Assembly (NCBI GenBank): GCA_002792755.1
Contig: PFOY01000029.1
Span: 1-25,821 of the forward strand
Direction: 5' to 3'
From: Candidatus Nomurabacteria bacterium CG_4_10_14_0_2_um_filter_30_12
GTDB taxonomy: Bacteria > Patescibacteriota > Minisyncoccia > Phycocordibacterales > UBA9973
Length of the DNA stretch: 25,821 bases
Notes under the pieces: generated by a model
What the model saw: only the letters and a program-made list of their open reading frames with translations
What the model was told of the DNA's origin: nothing
The model's database searches: none
Shown here: in pieces, positions 14,657-22,961 of the stretch
Numbering within the stretch: position 1 is the stretch's first letter
Layout: every line of letters begins with the position of its first letter
Translations under genes and position numbers: made by a program

Positions 14657-15703
14657 TTATTTAATAGTTAAACCTGTCTTTATAACGTGATCCACGAGTG
14701 TATAGGTATACCCCATTTCGTTATCATACCATCCTAGAACTTTTACAAGATTACCATCAACGACTCTCGTCATTTCAAGATCTGCAATAGAAGCGTGAGA
14801 TTCACCTAAAATATCTGAAGATACTAATGGCTCATGAGTAACAGCAAATAATTTCTCCCATTTTTTATCTTTTGATGCTTTTTCTAAAATCTCATTTACT
14901 TCTTCTTTTGTAGTATTTTTCTTTGAAATAAATGTAATATCGACTATTGACCCAGCAGGCACAGGTACACGAATAGATATGCCATCAAATAATCCTTTTA
15001 AGTCTGGAAAGGCTTCTGTCACAGCTAAGGCTGCACCAGTAGATGAAGGCACTATGTTTTGAGCAGCAGCACGTCCTTCACGTAAATTCTTTTTACTTGG
15101 TCCATCTACGAGTGCCTGTGAAGCAGTATATCCATGGACAGTATTCAAAATTGCTTTTTCTATTCCTAAAGATTCATGTAAAATAGCAATCAATGGAGAA
15201 GCTGCATTTGTAGTACAAGAAGCATTTGAAGTAATATCACAAGTACCAAATTTATTTTCATTAATTCCTAATAATATTGTTTCCCCTTTTATATTTTCTT
15301 CATTTCCCCCGCCTAGACTCGCACTAGTCGAGGCTGGTTTAGAAGGTGCAGAAATAACAACCTTTTTTGCTCCCTGATCAATGTGAAACTTTGCTTTATC
15401 ATAAGAAGTAAATAATCCAGTCGATTCTATAATGACATCAATACCTAAATCTTTCCAAGGAAGTTTCGTGGTATCTTTCTCAGAAATGAATTTAATTATT
15501 TTTCCATCAATCACTAAATCAGTACCCGAAACTTCTACTTTATGATTCCAATTTCTGTAAACTGTATCATGACGCAAAAGATAAGCTAAGCTTTCTATAG
15601 AACCTAAATCATTCACAGCAACTATCTCTATCTCAGGTCTGTCCCATGCTATTTTTAAAAACGCTCTACCTATTCTACCAAAACCATTTATAGCTATTTT
15701 CAT
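14657..15703 (-). CDS. gap: Glyceraldehyde-3-phosphate dehydrogenase (type I)
   Basis: This NAD(P)-dependent enzyme oxidises glyceraldehyde-3-phosphate to 1,3-bisphosphoglycerate. The dinucleotide-binding INGFGRIGR is at residues 5-13 and VAVNDLG at 28-34. The active-site SNASCTTN is at 159-166 with Cys163 as nucleophile, and the partner His190 is in NTVHGYT. The ending WYDNEMGYTYTLVDH is canonical. At 348 residues it is about 12-15 longer than typical. The excess is residues ~123-137 (PASTSASLGGG...), encoded by a palindromic repeat in the loop between VVISAPSK and the ILLGIN strand. It is divergent from dnaE with a 70-bp gap that contains TATAAT (minus, 15733-15738). Confidence 0.97.
   Translation of the reverse strand: MKIAINGFGRIGRAFLKIAWDRPEIEIVAVNDLGSIESLAYLLRHDTVYRNWNHKVEVSGTDLVIDGKIIKFISEKDTTKLPWKDLGIDVIIESTGLFTSYDKAKFHIDQGAKKVVISAPSKPASTSASLGGGNEENIKGETILLGINENKFGTCDITSNASCTTNAASPLIAILHESLGIEKAILNTVHGYTASQALVDGPSKKNLREGRAAAQNIVPSSTGAALAVTEAFPDLKGLFDGISIRVPVPAGSIVDITFISKKNTTKEEVNEILEKASKDKKWEKLFAVTHEPLVSSDILGESHASIADLEMTRVVDGNLVKVLGWYDNEMGYTYTLVDHVIKTGLTIK
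15311..15334. repeat. Palindromic repeat inside gap (PASTSASLGGG)
   Basis: Arms GCCTAGACT (15311-15319) and AGTCGAGGC (15326-15334) pair at 8 of 9 positions around the loop CGCACT. The repeat is translated in frame as an extra loop in GAPDH and shares blocks with the repeat at 11191-11213. Confidence 0.7.
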
Positions 15704-15732
15704 ATTTTTTATTATAAATTAATAACTTGTTT

Positions 15733-15738
15733 ATTATA
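15733..15738 (-). promoter_or_regulatory. Candidate -10 box of gap
   Basis: TATAAT on the minus strand lies 30 bp before the gap ATG, in the 70-bp divergent gap shared with dnaE. No clear -35 is visible. A second TATAAT-like stretch at 15759-15766 could serve either direction. Confidence 0.35.
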
Positions 15739-15773
15739 GCAAATTATTAAAGAAAAATGCTATTATAGTAAAA

Positions 15774-18700
15774 ATGGAAACAAGCTTTATACATCTGCAT
15801 ACACATAGCCATTATTCCCTATTAGATGGGCTTTCTAAGCTTAAAGATTTAGTATCACTCGCTAAAAAATATAAAATGCCTGCGATAGCTGTCACAGACC
15901 ATGGCAACATGTATGGTGCTATTGAATTTTATAAATTAGCAAAAAAAGAAGGTATAAAACCAATATTAGGTGTAGAAGCATACATAACGGCAGGCTCTAG
16001 AAAAGACAGAAATGTAGAAACAAATGGAGGAAAAAGATATTATCATTTGACACTCTTAGCAAAAAACTTACAAGGTTACAAAAATTTAATAAAATTAGTA
16101 ACTCTATCAAACTTGGAAGGATATTATTATAAACCAAGAATGGATAAAGAAATTTTAAAAGAATATAGCAATGGAGTGATAGCGCTTTCTGGATGTCTTG
16201 GTGGTGAATTATCTCAAAGTATAGTAAATAAAGATTTAGAAAAAGCAGAAAAAATAATAAAGGAACATCAAGAAATTTTTGGTAAAGAAAATTATTTTAT
16301 AGAAATCCAATCTCATCCTCATGTAGAAAATGATGAATATGTGAGAAATACATTAATAAAACTCGCAAGAAAACACAATATTATGATAGTAGCCACTCAA
16401 GACTCTCACTATCCATGTATAGATGATCATGAAGCACATCACACATTACTTCAAATTAATACTCAAGGAGATAATAAAGAAGCTTCAAAATTTGAATTTT
16501 CAGAAGACAATTTCTCTTTAATAAATACAGAAGAAGCTTTAAAAATATTTAAAGAAATACCAGAAGCTGTGACAAATACACAAAAAGTCGCTCTTATGTG
16601 TGATCTTGAACTTGAACTCGGAAGTTGGGTTTTCCCAGATTTTAAAATTGAAGATGGTAAGAATCCTGATGAAAAATTACGTGAGCTCACATACGAAGGT
16701 TTTAAAAATATTGGTATAGAAAAAACTAAAAAGGTATTAGAGCGTGTAGAATATGAATTAAATATTATATGCAAAAAAGGATATTCTCCATACTTTTTAG
16801 TAGTCGGTGATTTATTAGATTATGCTAAAAAAAATAATATCCTAACTACTATCCGAGGCTCTGTGGCGGGATCTATGGTCACTTATCTTATCGGTATTAC
16901 GAATGTTAACCCGATAGAATACAAACTCCCCTTTGAAAGATTCTTAAATCCATTCCGACCATCTCCACCAGATATAGATATGGATTATGCAGACAACAGA
17001 AGAGATGAAATGATAGAGTATGCAAAAAGAAAATATGGAGAAGATAAAGTAGCACAAATAGGAACATTTGGCACTATGATGGCTCGTGGTTCTGTCAAAG
17101 ATGTATCTCGTGCACTTGGCTATCCTTATACTGTAGGAGACAGACTTTCTAAAATGATTCCGATGGGTTCACAAGGAATGCCTATGACAATAAATCATGC
17201 AATGGAGATAGTACCAGAGTTAAAGTCGGCATATAAAAATGAAAAGGATACTAAAAAAATAATTGATCTAGCAAAAAAATTAGAAGGCTGTGTGCGACAC
17301 ATTTCAGTACATGCTGCTGGAGTGGTTATAGCACCTAAACCATTGTATGAATACACACCAACACAGCTCGACCCTAAGGGTGGAAAAATAATTACTCAAT
17401 ATGATATGCATAGTGTAGAAGATGCAGGACTTTTAAAATTTGATTTTCTTGGTATTAGAAACTTAGCAATATTGGGAGATGCGATAAGTTTAGTAAAGAA
17501 ATTCTACAATATAGATATAAACATAGAACGTATTCCACTCGATGATAAAAAAACTTTTGCACTTCTTGCTTCTGGTCAGACAGAAGGATTGTTCCAATTA
17601 AATGGTGCAGGAATGACAAGATATCTAAAAGAACTCAAACCCACTTCTATTCATGACATCAATGCAATGGTTGCACTTTATCGCCCTGGACCTATGGAAT
17701 CAATTCCAGAATATATAAAACGCAAACATAATAGAAATCTTGTAAAATATTTAGATCCTAGAATGAAGAAATTCTTAACTGAATCTTATGGCCTTATTGT
17801 TTACCAAGACGATCTTCTTTTTTGTGCTATAGAACTCGCTGGATACAACTGGGAAGAAGCTGATAAATTCCGTAAAGCTGTCGGTAAGAAAATTCCTAAA
17901 GAAATGGCGGCACAAAGAGAAAAATTTACAAAAGGTATTATTTCAAATGGACAGACTCCAGCTTTTGCAGAAAAACTTTGGAAACTTTTTGAGCCATTCC
18001 AAGCTTATGGTTTTAACAAAGCACATGCTGCATCTTATGGACGTGTCGCTTACCAAACAGCATATATGAAAGCTAATTATCCTGTCGAATATATGACAGC
18101 TATTCTCACTGCAGAATCAGGTGATGTAGAAAAAATATCTGAGATAATCAACGAATGTAAAAAAATGAATATTCCTGTTCTTCCACCAAATATTAATGAG
18201 AGTTATGGGGGTTTTACTGTAATAAGAGAAATAGATCCATCGGGAGAAGACAAAGAAAAGAAAATAAGTAAAGAAATAAGATTTGGACTTTATACTATAA
18301 AAAATCTAGGCACAGATATTTCAAATGCAATAATTACAGAAAGAAAAACTAACGGCGAATTTAAATCAATTTCAGATTTTCTAGATAGAATAAAACATAA
18401 AAATTTAAATAAAAAATCAATGGAAGCACTCATTAAATCAGGAAGTATGGATGAGTGGGGCGATAGAGGAACCTTTCTTTTCAATCTTGAAGACATGCTT
18501 TTATATAATAAAGAATCTGGAAATAAAAATGAAAATCAAATCTCTCTTTTTGGAAGTATGCCTGAATCTAACATTTCATCTTTTAAATTAAAAGATTCTC
18601 CAAAAGCTACTCAAGCTGAAAAATTACTTTGGGAAAAAGAATTGTTGGGGCTTTATATTTCAGGACATCCACTAGATAGAGTACGTGAAAAATTAGAAAG

Positions 18701-18989
18701 TCGAGATATGAATATTAAAAAAGTAAAAGAAAAAATCGGGAATGGTATTCCTGTCACACTCGCTGGGATAATAGAAACATCAAGACAAGTCATAACAAAA
18801 AATAATGACAGGATGGCATTCCTAAAAATTTCAGATTTTACTGATTCTATAGAAGCTGTTGTATTTCCTTCTATATTTAAAGAATCAATAGATATATTAA
18901 TCCCAGAAAAATGTATAGCCTTTTCAGGTAAAGTCTCTCTACGAAATGGTGAAAAAAGTATCATCATTGAAGCAGTGAAGGAGATATAA
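15774..18989 (+). CDS. dnaE: DNA polymerase III alpha subunit
   Basis: This is the replicative polymerase subunit, 1071 residues (E. coli 1160). The PHP domain is N-terminal with HLHTHSHYS (7-15), TDHGN, HPH and QDSHY, so its metal ligands look complete and a proofreading nuclease activity is possible. The polymerase core has the catalytic PDIDMD (399-404, Asp400/402) and a third Asp in FDFLG (Asp557). The helix-hairpin-helix region and an OB-fold (VTLAGIIETSR ... LKISDFTDSIEAVVF) follow. The protein ends shortly after the OB-fold, so the E. coli-type tau-binding tail is short or missing. It is transcribed alone, diverging from gap and ended by a hairpin at 18998-19029. No repeat insertions are evident. 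Confidence 0.97.
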   Translation: METSFIHLHTHSHYSLLDGLSKLKDLVSLAKKYKMPAIAVTDHGNMYGAIEFYKLAKKEGIKPILGVEAYITAGSRKDRNVETNGGKRYYHLTLLAKNLQGYKNLIKLVTLSNLEGYYYKPRMDKEILKEYSNGVIALSGCLGGELSQSIVNKDLEKAEKIIKEHQEIFGKENYFIEIQSHPHVENDEYVRNTLIKLARKHNIMIVATQDSHYPCIDDHEAHHTLLQINTQGDNKEASKFEFSEDNFSLINTEEALKIFKEIPEAVTNTQKVALMCDLELELGSWVFPDFKIEDGKNPDEKLRELTYEGFKNIGIEKTKKVLERVEYELNIICKKGYSPYFLVVGDLLDYAKKNNILTTIRGSVAGSMVTYLIGITNVNPIEYKLPFERFLNPFRPSPPDIDMDYADNRRDEMIEYAKRKYGEDKVAQIGTFGTMMARGSVKDVSRALGYPYTVGDRLSKMIPMGSQGMPMTINHAMEIVPELKSAYKNEKDTKKIIDLAKKLEGCVRHISVHAAGVVIAPKPLYEYTPTQLDPKGGKIITQYDMHSVEDAGLLKFDFLGIRNLAILGDAISLVKKFYNIDINIERIPLDDKKTFALLASGQTEGLFQLNGAGMTRYLKELKPTSIHDINAMVALYRPGPMESIPEYIKRKHNRNLVKYLDPRMKKFLTESYGLIVYQDDLLFCAIELAGYNWEEADKFRKAVGKKIPKEMAAQREKFTKGIISNGQTPAFAEKLWKLFEPFQAYGFNKAHAASYGRVAYQTAYMKANYPVEYMTAILTAESGDVEKISEIINECKKMNIPVLPPNINESYGGFTVIREIDPSGEDKEKKISKEIRFGLYTIKNLGTDISNAIITERKTNGEFKSISDFLDRIKHKNLNKKSMEALIKSGSMDEWGDRGTFLFNLEDMLLYNKESGNKNENQISLFGSMPESNISSFKLKDSPKATQAEKLLWEKELLGLYISGHPLDRVREKLESRDMNIKKVKEKIGNGIPVTLAGIIETSRQVITKNNDRMAFLKISDFTDSIEAVVFPSIFKESIDILIPEKCIAFSGKVSLRNGEKSIIIEAVKEI

Positions 18990-18997
18990 AAACGAGA

Positions 18998-19029
18998 AAA
19001 CCTGTGGGCAATTTCTCGCCAACAGGTTT
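18998..19029. terminator. Hairpin terminator between dnaE and the convergent gene
   Basis: A perfect 8-bp stem AAACCTGT...ACAGGTTT encloses GGC/GCC pairing. An overlapping alternative stem CGAGAAA (18993-18999) with TTTCTCG (19012-19018) competes with it. The position between convergent genes supports a shared terminator, although T-runs are short. Confidence 0.65.
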
Positions 19030-19038
19030 AAATTTTAT

Positions 19039-19416
19039 CTATTGAAAAACATTTTTCTCTATTATACTATCCACTAATCCTATTCTTACATCTTGAAACA
19101 CACTATCAAGAGAAGAATACCTAAAAATTAGTGTCGTATCTTTCTCTATTGGAAAGAATTTAGATGGAATAGTTGTTTCCATAAAAAATTCTTTCTTGTT
19201 TGGAATTATATTTTTTCTCAATTCTGGTCCGTAAACCAGAACTGAGTCCCCTTTTTCAAAAGAAAATGAAGAACTATATTCATCAGTAGATCCATCTGTA
19301 AATTTTATGTTAACAGATTTCCTTTCCCAAAAAGACACTGAGCCAATAAAAATAACTATCCCTATCATAACGACAGCAAAGATAGTATGCATGTAAAACT
19401 TTAAATTAATTTTCAT
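19039..19416 (-). CDS. Membrane-anchored protein of unknown function
   Basis: This 125-residue protein has an N-terminal membrane helix (about 7-28) after a short basic leader, so the ~95-residue remainder probably faces outward. That part is rich in beta-forming residues (VNIKFTDGSTDEYSS, GDSVLVYGPELRK, TTLIFRYSSLDSVF). No cysteine, lipobox or known domain is seen. It is separated from pth by a 119-bp gap with a strong hairpin, so it may be transcribed on its own. Function unknown. Confidence 0.65.
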   Translation of the reverse strand: MKINLKFYMHTIFAVVMIGIVIFIGSVSFWERKSVNIKFTDGSTDEYSSSFSFEKGDSVLVYGPELRKNIIPNKKEFFMETTIPSKFFPIEKDTTLIFRYSSLDSVFQDVRIGLVDSIIEKNVFQ

Positions 19417-19501
19417 AAGAACTCCAAAATAAAATTACAAAATAAAATTATTTATATTATACCCTCTACTATTAAAGCATATTTGAGGAAAAAGTCAAAC
19501 A

Positions 19502-19532
19502 ACCCTGTCGGGTGTCCAACACCCGACAGGGT
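19502..19532. repeat. Perfect 14-bp-stem G+C-rich hairpin after pth
   Basis: The arms ACCCTGTCGGGTGT and complement enclose only 3 nt (CCA). The hairpin starts 3 bp after the pth stop on the minus strand and is much more G+C-rich than its surroundings. It may act as the pth terminator (TTGTTTGACTTTTT follows on minus) or be another dispersed palindromic element. Confidence 0.75.
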
Positions 19533-19535
19533 AAT

Positions 19536-20120
19536 CTAGTTATACAAACTCATCGCTTTATCTTTACCTTCTGTGACAATAGTTTCCAATGCTTGTGCTA
19601 CTTTTTTAGAAAGTTTTTTAAGCTCAGATAATTCTTTTTCTTTATATTCACCAAGTAAAAATTTTAATACATCTTTCTCTCCTTTTGGCTTTTTAATTTT
19701 GCCAGATGGAGTAGTAGGCGAAGTACCAATTCTAATGCGCACAAATTTTTTTGATTTTAATTTTTTAATTATTGATTCTAGCCCATTATGTCCACCCGAA
19801 GATTTATCAAAAGATATTTTCATTTTTCCTATTGGTAAATCTATGTCATCGTAAATAATTACAATATCTTTCAAATTTAATTTATATTTATCTTTTACAA
19901 AAGCCACTGCTATTCCTGAATTATTCATAAAAGTTGTTGGTTTAATATATTCAGTAGGTTTACCACCAACAGAATCTTTATAATAGAATAATTTAGTTCC
20001 ATTGGCTTGTTTCCACTGAATCTTTTTGCCTAAAATAAAATCAAGCATAATAAAACCAGTATTATGTCTACTGTTTTGATATTCTTCTCCTGGATTTCCT
20101 AAACCAACAATAAGTTTCAT
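19536..20120 (-). CDS. pth: Peptidyl-tRNA hydrolase
   Basis: Pth cleaves the ester bond of peptidyl-tRNAs dropped by ribosomes. The protein is 194 residues, standard length. It has GLGNPG (6-11), the catalytic His19 in SRHNTGF, Asn67 in TTFMNNSG, Asp92 in IYDDIDLP and Asn112 in GGHNGLES. An extra basic stretch (PTTPSGKIKKPKGEKD) precedes the C-terminal helix. It is divergent from lepB, with period-8 repeats in the 100-bp gap. Confidence 0.96.
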   Translation of the reverse strand: MKLIVGLGNPGEEYQNSRHNTGFIMLDFILGKKIQWKQANGTKLFYYKDSVGGKPTEYIKPTTFMNNSGIAVAFVKDKYKLNLKDIVIIYDDIDLPIGKMKISFDKSSGGHNGLESIIKKLKSKKFVRIRIGTSPTTPSGKIKKPKGEKDVLKFLLGEYKEKELSELKKLSKKVAQALETIVTEGKDKAMSLYN

Positions 20121-20143
20121 ACCTTTATCATAACAGAAAAAAT

Positions 20144-20171
20144 AATTACAAATTACAAATTACAAATTACG
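20144..20171. repeat. Intergenic period-8 repeat (AATTACAA units)
   Basis: More than three tandem AATTACAA units lie in the pth-lepB divergent gap. This is the intergenic counterpart of the ATTCGTAA arrays inside leuS. Confidence 0.75.
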
Positions 20172-20220
20172 AAACAAAATTTTATATACTGTCAATGCTT
20201 TTTTATGCTAAAATAACAAA

Positions 20221-20850
20221 ATGAACGAAAATAATGAAAAAATATCAACTCCAAAGGAAGTAAAAGTCGAAGTTGAAAGTATTACAGAAAAATCAAAAAA
20301 TAAATTTGACAAACAGTCTTTTTGGGAACTTGTACGTTTTGCATTTTTTGCTTTAATTATAGTCATTCCGATACGCATATTTATTGCTCAACCTTTTATC
20401 GTTTCAGGCTCTTCTATGATACCAACATTTGAAAACGGACAATATCTAATAATAGATGAAATTTCTTATAGACTAAATGATCCACAAAGAGATGACATCA
20501 TTGTATTTCGATATCCAAATGATACGACAAAATATTTTATAAAAAGAATAATAGGACTTCCAAATGAAACAGTAAACATAAAAGGAAATACTGTCACTGT
20601 AACTAACAAAAGTCATCCAGATGGTCTAATACTTGATCAATCTTTTATAGAAAATACTTCAAATAACAATACTCATTTTGAACTCAAAAATGATGAATAT
20701 TTTGTAATGGGAGACAATAGATCTGCTAGCTCTGATTCAAGATATTGGGGAGCTGTACCAAAGAAACTTTTAATTGGAAAAGTATTCCTACGTTTATTAC
20801 CAATAGATAAAATCGGATTATTACCAGGTAATTTTAAACAAGTCGAATAG
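20221..20850 (+). CDS. lepB: Signal peptidase I
   Basis: This membrane serine protease removes signal peptides from exported proteins, such as the fibre and lamin-tail proteins in this window. The 209-residue protein has a charged N-terminal tail and one membrane helix (about 37-57). It then has the nucleophile motif SGSSMIPT with Ser65, the general-base Lys108 in KYFIKRIIGLP, and the family box GDNRSASSDSRYWG. The length fits Gram-positive-like short enzymes. It is 113 bp upstream of hisS on the same strand, with a repeat element in the gap. Confidence 0.95.
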   Translation: MNENNEKISTPKEVKVEVESITEKSKNKFDKQSFWELVRFAFFALIIVIPIRIFIAQPFIVSGSSMIPTFENGQYLIIDEISYRLNDPQRDDIIVFRYPNDTTKYFIKRIIGLPNETVNIKGNTVTVTNKSHPDGLILDQSFIENTSNNNTHFELKNDEYFVMGDNRSASSDSRYWGAVPKKLLIGKVFLRLLPIDKIGLLPGNFKQVE

Positions 20851-20860
20851 TGGATTATGA

Positions 20861-20965
20861 ATCCCGTTAGAAATTTACAAAACGGGAGAATATTATTAAA
20901 TAATAATTATTGTATATCTTTATATATAGTATATGTGTACAGATAGTATGATTTCTAAACGGGAT
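20861..20965. repeat. NPVRN-type repeat arms between lepB and hisS
   Basis: The left arm ATCCCGTTAGAAAT (20861-20874) is identical to that in the methyltransferase gene. The right arm ATTTCTAAACGGGAT (20951-20965) has one extra A. The A+T-rich 76-bp interior also holds an ACGGG fragment. The right arm overlaps the hisS start codon, so the element supplies the translation-start context. Confidence 0.75.
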
Positions 20966-22286
20966 GAAAAAAGCAAAACAAAGCATAACACCCAAAAGTT
21001 CAAAAAGTAAAACAAGAAATATTTCATCACCAAAAGGAATGAGAGATATTGTAAATGAAGAATATTATAATTTTCAAGGTTTTTTTGAAAAAGCACAAGA
21101 AGTAGCAGTATATTATGGTTTTAAACCAATAGAAACTCCAATGTTAGAACACATAGAGACATTCACTTCAGGCATAGGAAAAGGAACAGATATAATAGAC
21201 AAAGAAATGTACACACTCAAGACAAAGGGTGGAGATCATTTAGCATTAAGACCAGAACAAACAGCATCATTAATGCGATCTTACATAGAAAAAGGTATGC
21301 AAAATATGCCTCAACCAGTAATGTTCTATCAATATGGTCCTGTTTTTAGACACGACAACCCTCAACGTGGACGTTATCGACAATTTTGGCAATTTGATCT
21401 CGATTCACTTGGAAGCGACAAAAGTATCATTGATGCTCTTGTAATAAAGGTTGGCATGAGTATCTTAGAAGAAGCTGGGGCTAATAATTTATCTGTAGAT
21501 ATCAACTCTATTGGTGATAAAGAATGCAGACATGTTTACCTAAAAGAACTTACAAGCTACTATAGAAAACATATAAATAATCTAGCTCATGTTGATCGTG
21601 AACGCTTAAGAACAAATCCACTTCGTATTTTAGACTCAAAAGAAGAAAAAACAAAAGAAATAAATGAAAATGCACCAGATGCAATAAGTTTCCTTTGTGC
21701 TTCTTGTAAAAAACATTTCAAAGAAGTATTGGAATATTTAGAAGAAATGAATATACCATATAATATAAATAAAAATCTAGTACGTGGACTCTCTTATTAT
21801 ACTCGTACTGTATTTGAAATAATAGAACAAGACGACGGAGGAGAAGGTACACCTCTTACTATAGCTGGTGGTGGACGTTATGATTATTTAGCTCGTCAAA
21901 TAGGAAATAAAAAAGATGTACCTGCTGTTGGTTTCTCTATCGGTGTAGATAGAATAATAGCTTCTCCTTGGTATAAAAAACTTTCTCCTCGTATAATGAA
22001 AAAACCAAAGATATATTTTATTCAACTCGGCTCTGAAGCAAAATTAAAAAGTTTAAATATAATAGAAATATTACGCAAAGCACACGTACCTATTGCTCAA
22101 TCTCTTTCCAAAGATAGCCTAGGATCACAACTGGCAATAGCAGAAAAGTTAAATGTCCCATATGCACTCATTTTTGGAGTAAAAGAAGCATTGGATGACT
22201 CTGTCATAGTACGTGATATGTCAAATAGATCTCAAGAAACTGTAAAATTAAGTAAACTTTTAGATTATTTAAAAGAAATAAAATAA
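20964..22286 (+). CDS. hisS: Histidyl-tRNA synthetase
   Basis: This class II synthetase charges tRNA-His. The 440-residue protein has PKGMRD (23-28), then motif 2 in QYGPVFRHDNPQRGRYRQF. The histidine-specific signature LVRGLSYYTRTVFEI is followed by AGGGRYDYL and motif 3 in VGFSIGVDRI. The anticodon-binding domain is at the C-terminus. The first ~20 residues are Lys/Ser-rich and not conserved. The ATG is formed at the edge of the upstream repeat (GGGATG), so a start shift after repeat insertion is possible; Met26 is too late because it lies inside motif PKGMRD. def follows after 10 bp. Confidence 0.96.
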   Translation: MKKAKQSITPKSSKSKTRNISSPKGMRDIVNEEYYNFQGFFEKAQEVAVYYGFKPIETPMLEHIETFTSGIGKGTDIIDKEMYTLKTKGGDHLALRPEQTASLMRSYIEKGMQNMPQPVMFYQYGPVFRHDNPQRGRYRQFWQFDLDSLGSDKSIIDALVIKVGMSILEEAGANNLSVDINSIGDKECRHVYLKELTSYYRKHINNLAHVDRERLRTNPLRILDSKEEKTKEINENAPDAISFLCASCKKHFKEVLEYLEEMNIPYNINKNLVRGLSYYTRTVFEIIEQDDGGEGTPLTIAGGGRYDYLARQIGNKKDVPAVGFSIGVDRIIASPWYKKLSPRIMKKPKIYFIQLGSEAKLKSLNIIEILRKAHVPIAQSLSKDSLGSQLAIAEKLNVPYALIFGVKEALDDSVIVRDMSNRSQETVKLSKLLDYLKEIK

Positions 22287-22296
22287 ACTAAATTAA

Positions 22297-22833
22297 ATGA
22301 AAAAAATAGTTCAAAAAGAAGATAAAGTTTTACGACAAGGCACAAAAGATATACCAATAAGTGAAATAAATACTCCTAAAATACAAAAAATATTAAAAGA
22401 AATGTCTATCGCATTAAAAAGTCAAAGTGATGGAGTAGCTATAGCAGCACCTCAAATAGGATATTCCCTATCCATCTTTATTGTCTCTAGTAAAATTTTT
22501 CACAAAGATTTTGTCAGAGGAGACAAAGAATTCGAAAAAATACCAGACAAAGAAGTAGAAAAGGATTTAGTTTTTATTAATCCAAAAATTTCAAAACTAT
22601 CTCGTGAAAAAGAATGGCTACCTGAAGGATGTCTTTCTGTAAGGTGGCTTTATGGAAATACTTACAGATCAAAAAAGGCAATAGTAACAGCTTATGATGA
22701 AAATGGTAAGAAATTCCAAAGAGGTGCATCAGGACTCCTCGCACAAATATTTCAACATGAGACAGATCACTTAAAAGGAATATTATTTATAGATCATGCA
22801 AAAGATGTAAGAGAAGAATTAGCTAATCTTTAA
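22297..22833 (+). CDS. def: Peptide deformylase
   Basis: This metal enzyme removes the formyl group from new proteins, the counterpart of fmt. The 178-residue protein has all three motifs: GVAIAAPQIG (46-55), PEGCLSV with metal ligand Cys112, and QHETDH with ligands His154 and His158 and catalytic Glu155. A longer than usual loop lies at about 66-90. def and fmt are neighbours in many bacteria. Here an integron-like module of about 2 kb separates them, with the cassette boundary only 11 bp after the def stop. Confidence 0.96.
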   Translation: MKKIVQKEDKVLRQGTKDIPISEINTPKIQKILKEMSIALKSQSDGVAIAAPQIGYSLSIFIVSSKIFHKDFVRGDKEFEKIPDKEVEKDLVFINPKISKLSREKEWLPEGCLSVRWLYGNTYRSKKAIVTAYDENGKKFQRGASGLLAQIFQHETDHLKGILFIDHAKDVREELANL

Positions 22834-22838
22834 ATTTT

Positions 22839-22961
22839 ATCTAACGTTTCAGCATCATCTGAAGTTTGGCGGTAGTATAATTTGAGCGCTAGCGCTCACC
22901 ACCGCCAAATTTAGGTGAAGCCCGAGCCGAAGGCTGAACCGTATATCCCTTGTTATGTGAA
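22839..22961 (-). other. attC-like recombination site of an integron gene cassette
   Basis: The site is read on the minus strand, downstream of the methyltransferase gene. It starts with the inverse core TTCACATAAC (22952-22961) and ends with the core GTTAGAT (22839-22845), which fits the GTTRRRY consensus and matches the aadA-type site end. Between them lie TTCAGC/GCTGAA, a TTTGGCGGT/ACCGCCAAA stem and an inner GAGCGCTAGCGCTC palindrome, so the strand can fold into a long imperfect hairpin as attC sites do. The length is ~120 bp, within the known range. The composition is far richer in G+C than the host genes. Confidence 0.75.

Noticed and set aside
15774..18989. Repeat insertions in dnaE
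   Set aside because: The gene was read for the repeat families found elsewhere and none is evident; loops such as EIDPSGEDKEKK are ordinary variable sequence.
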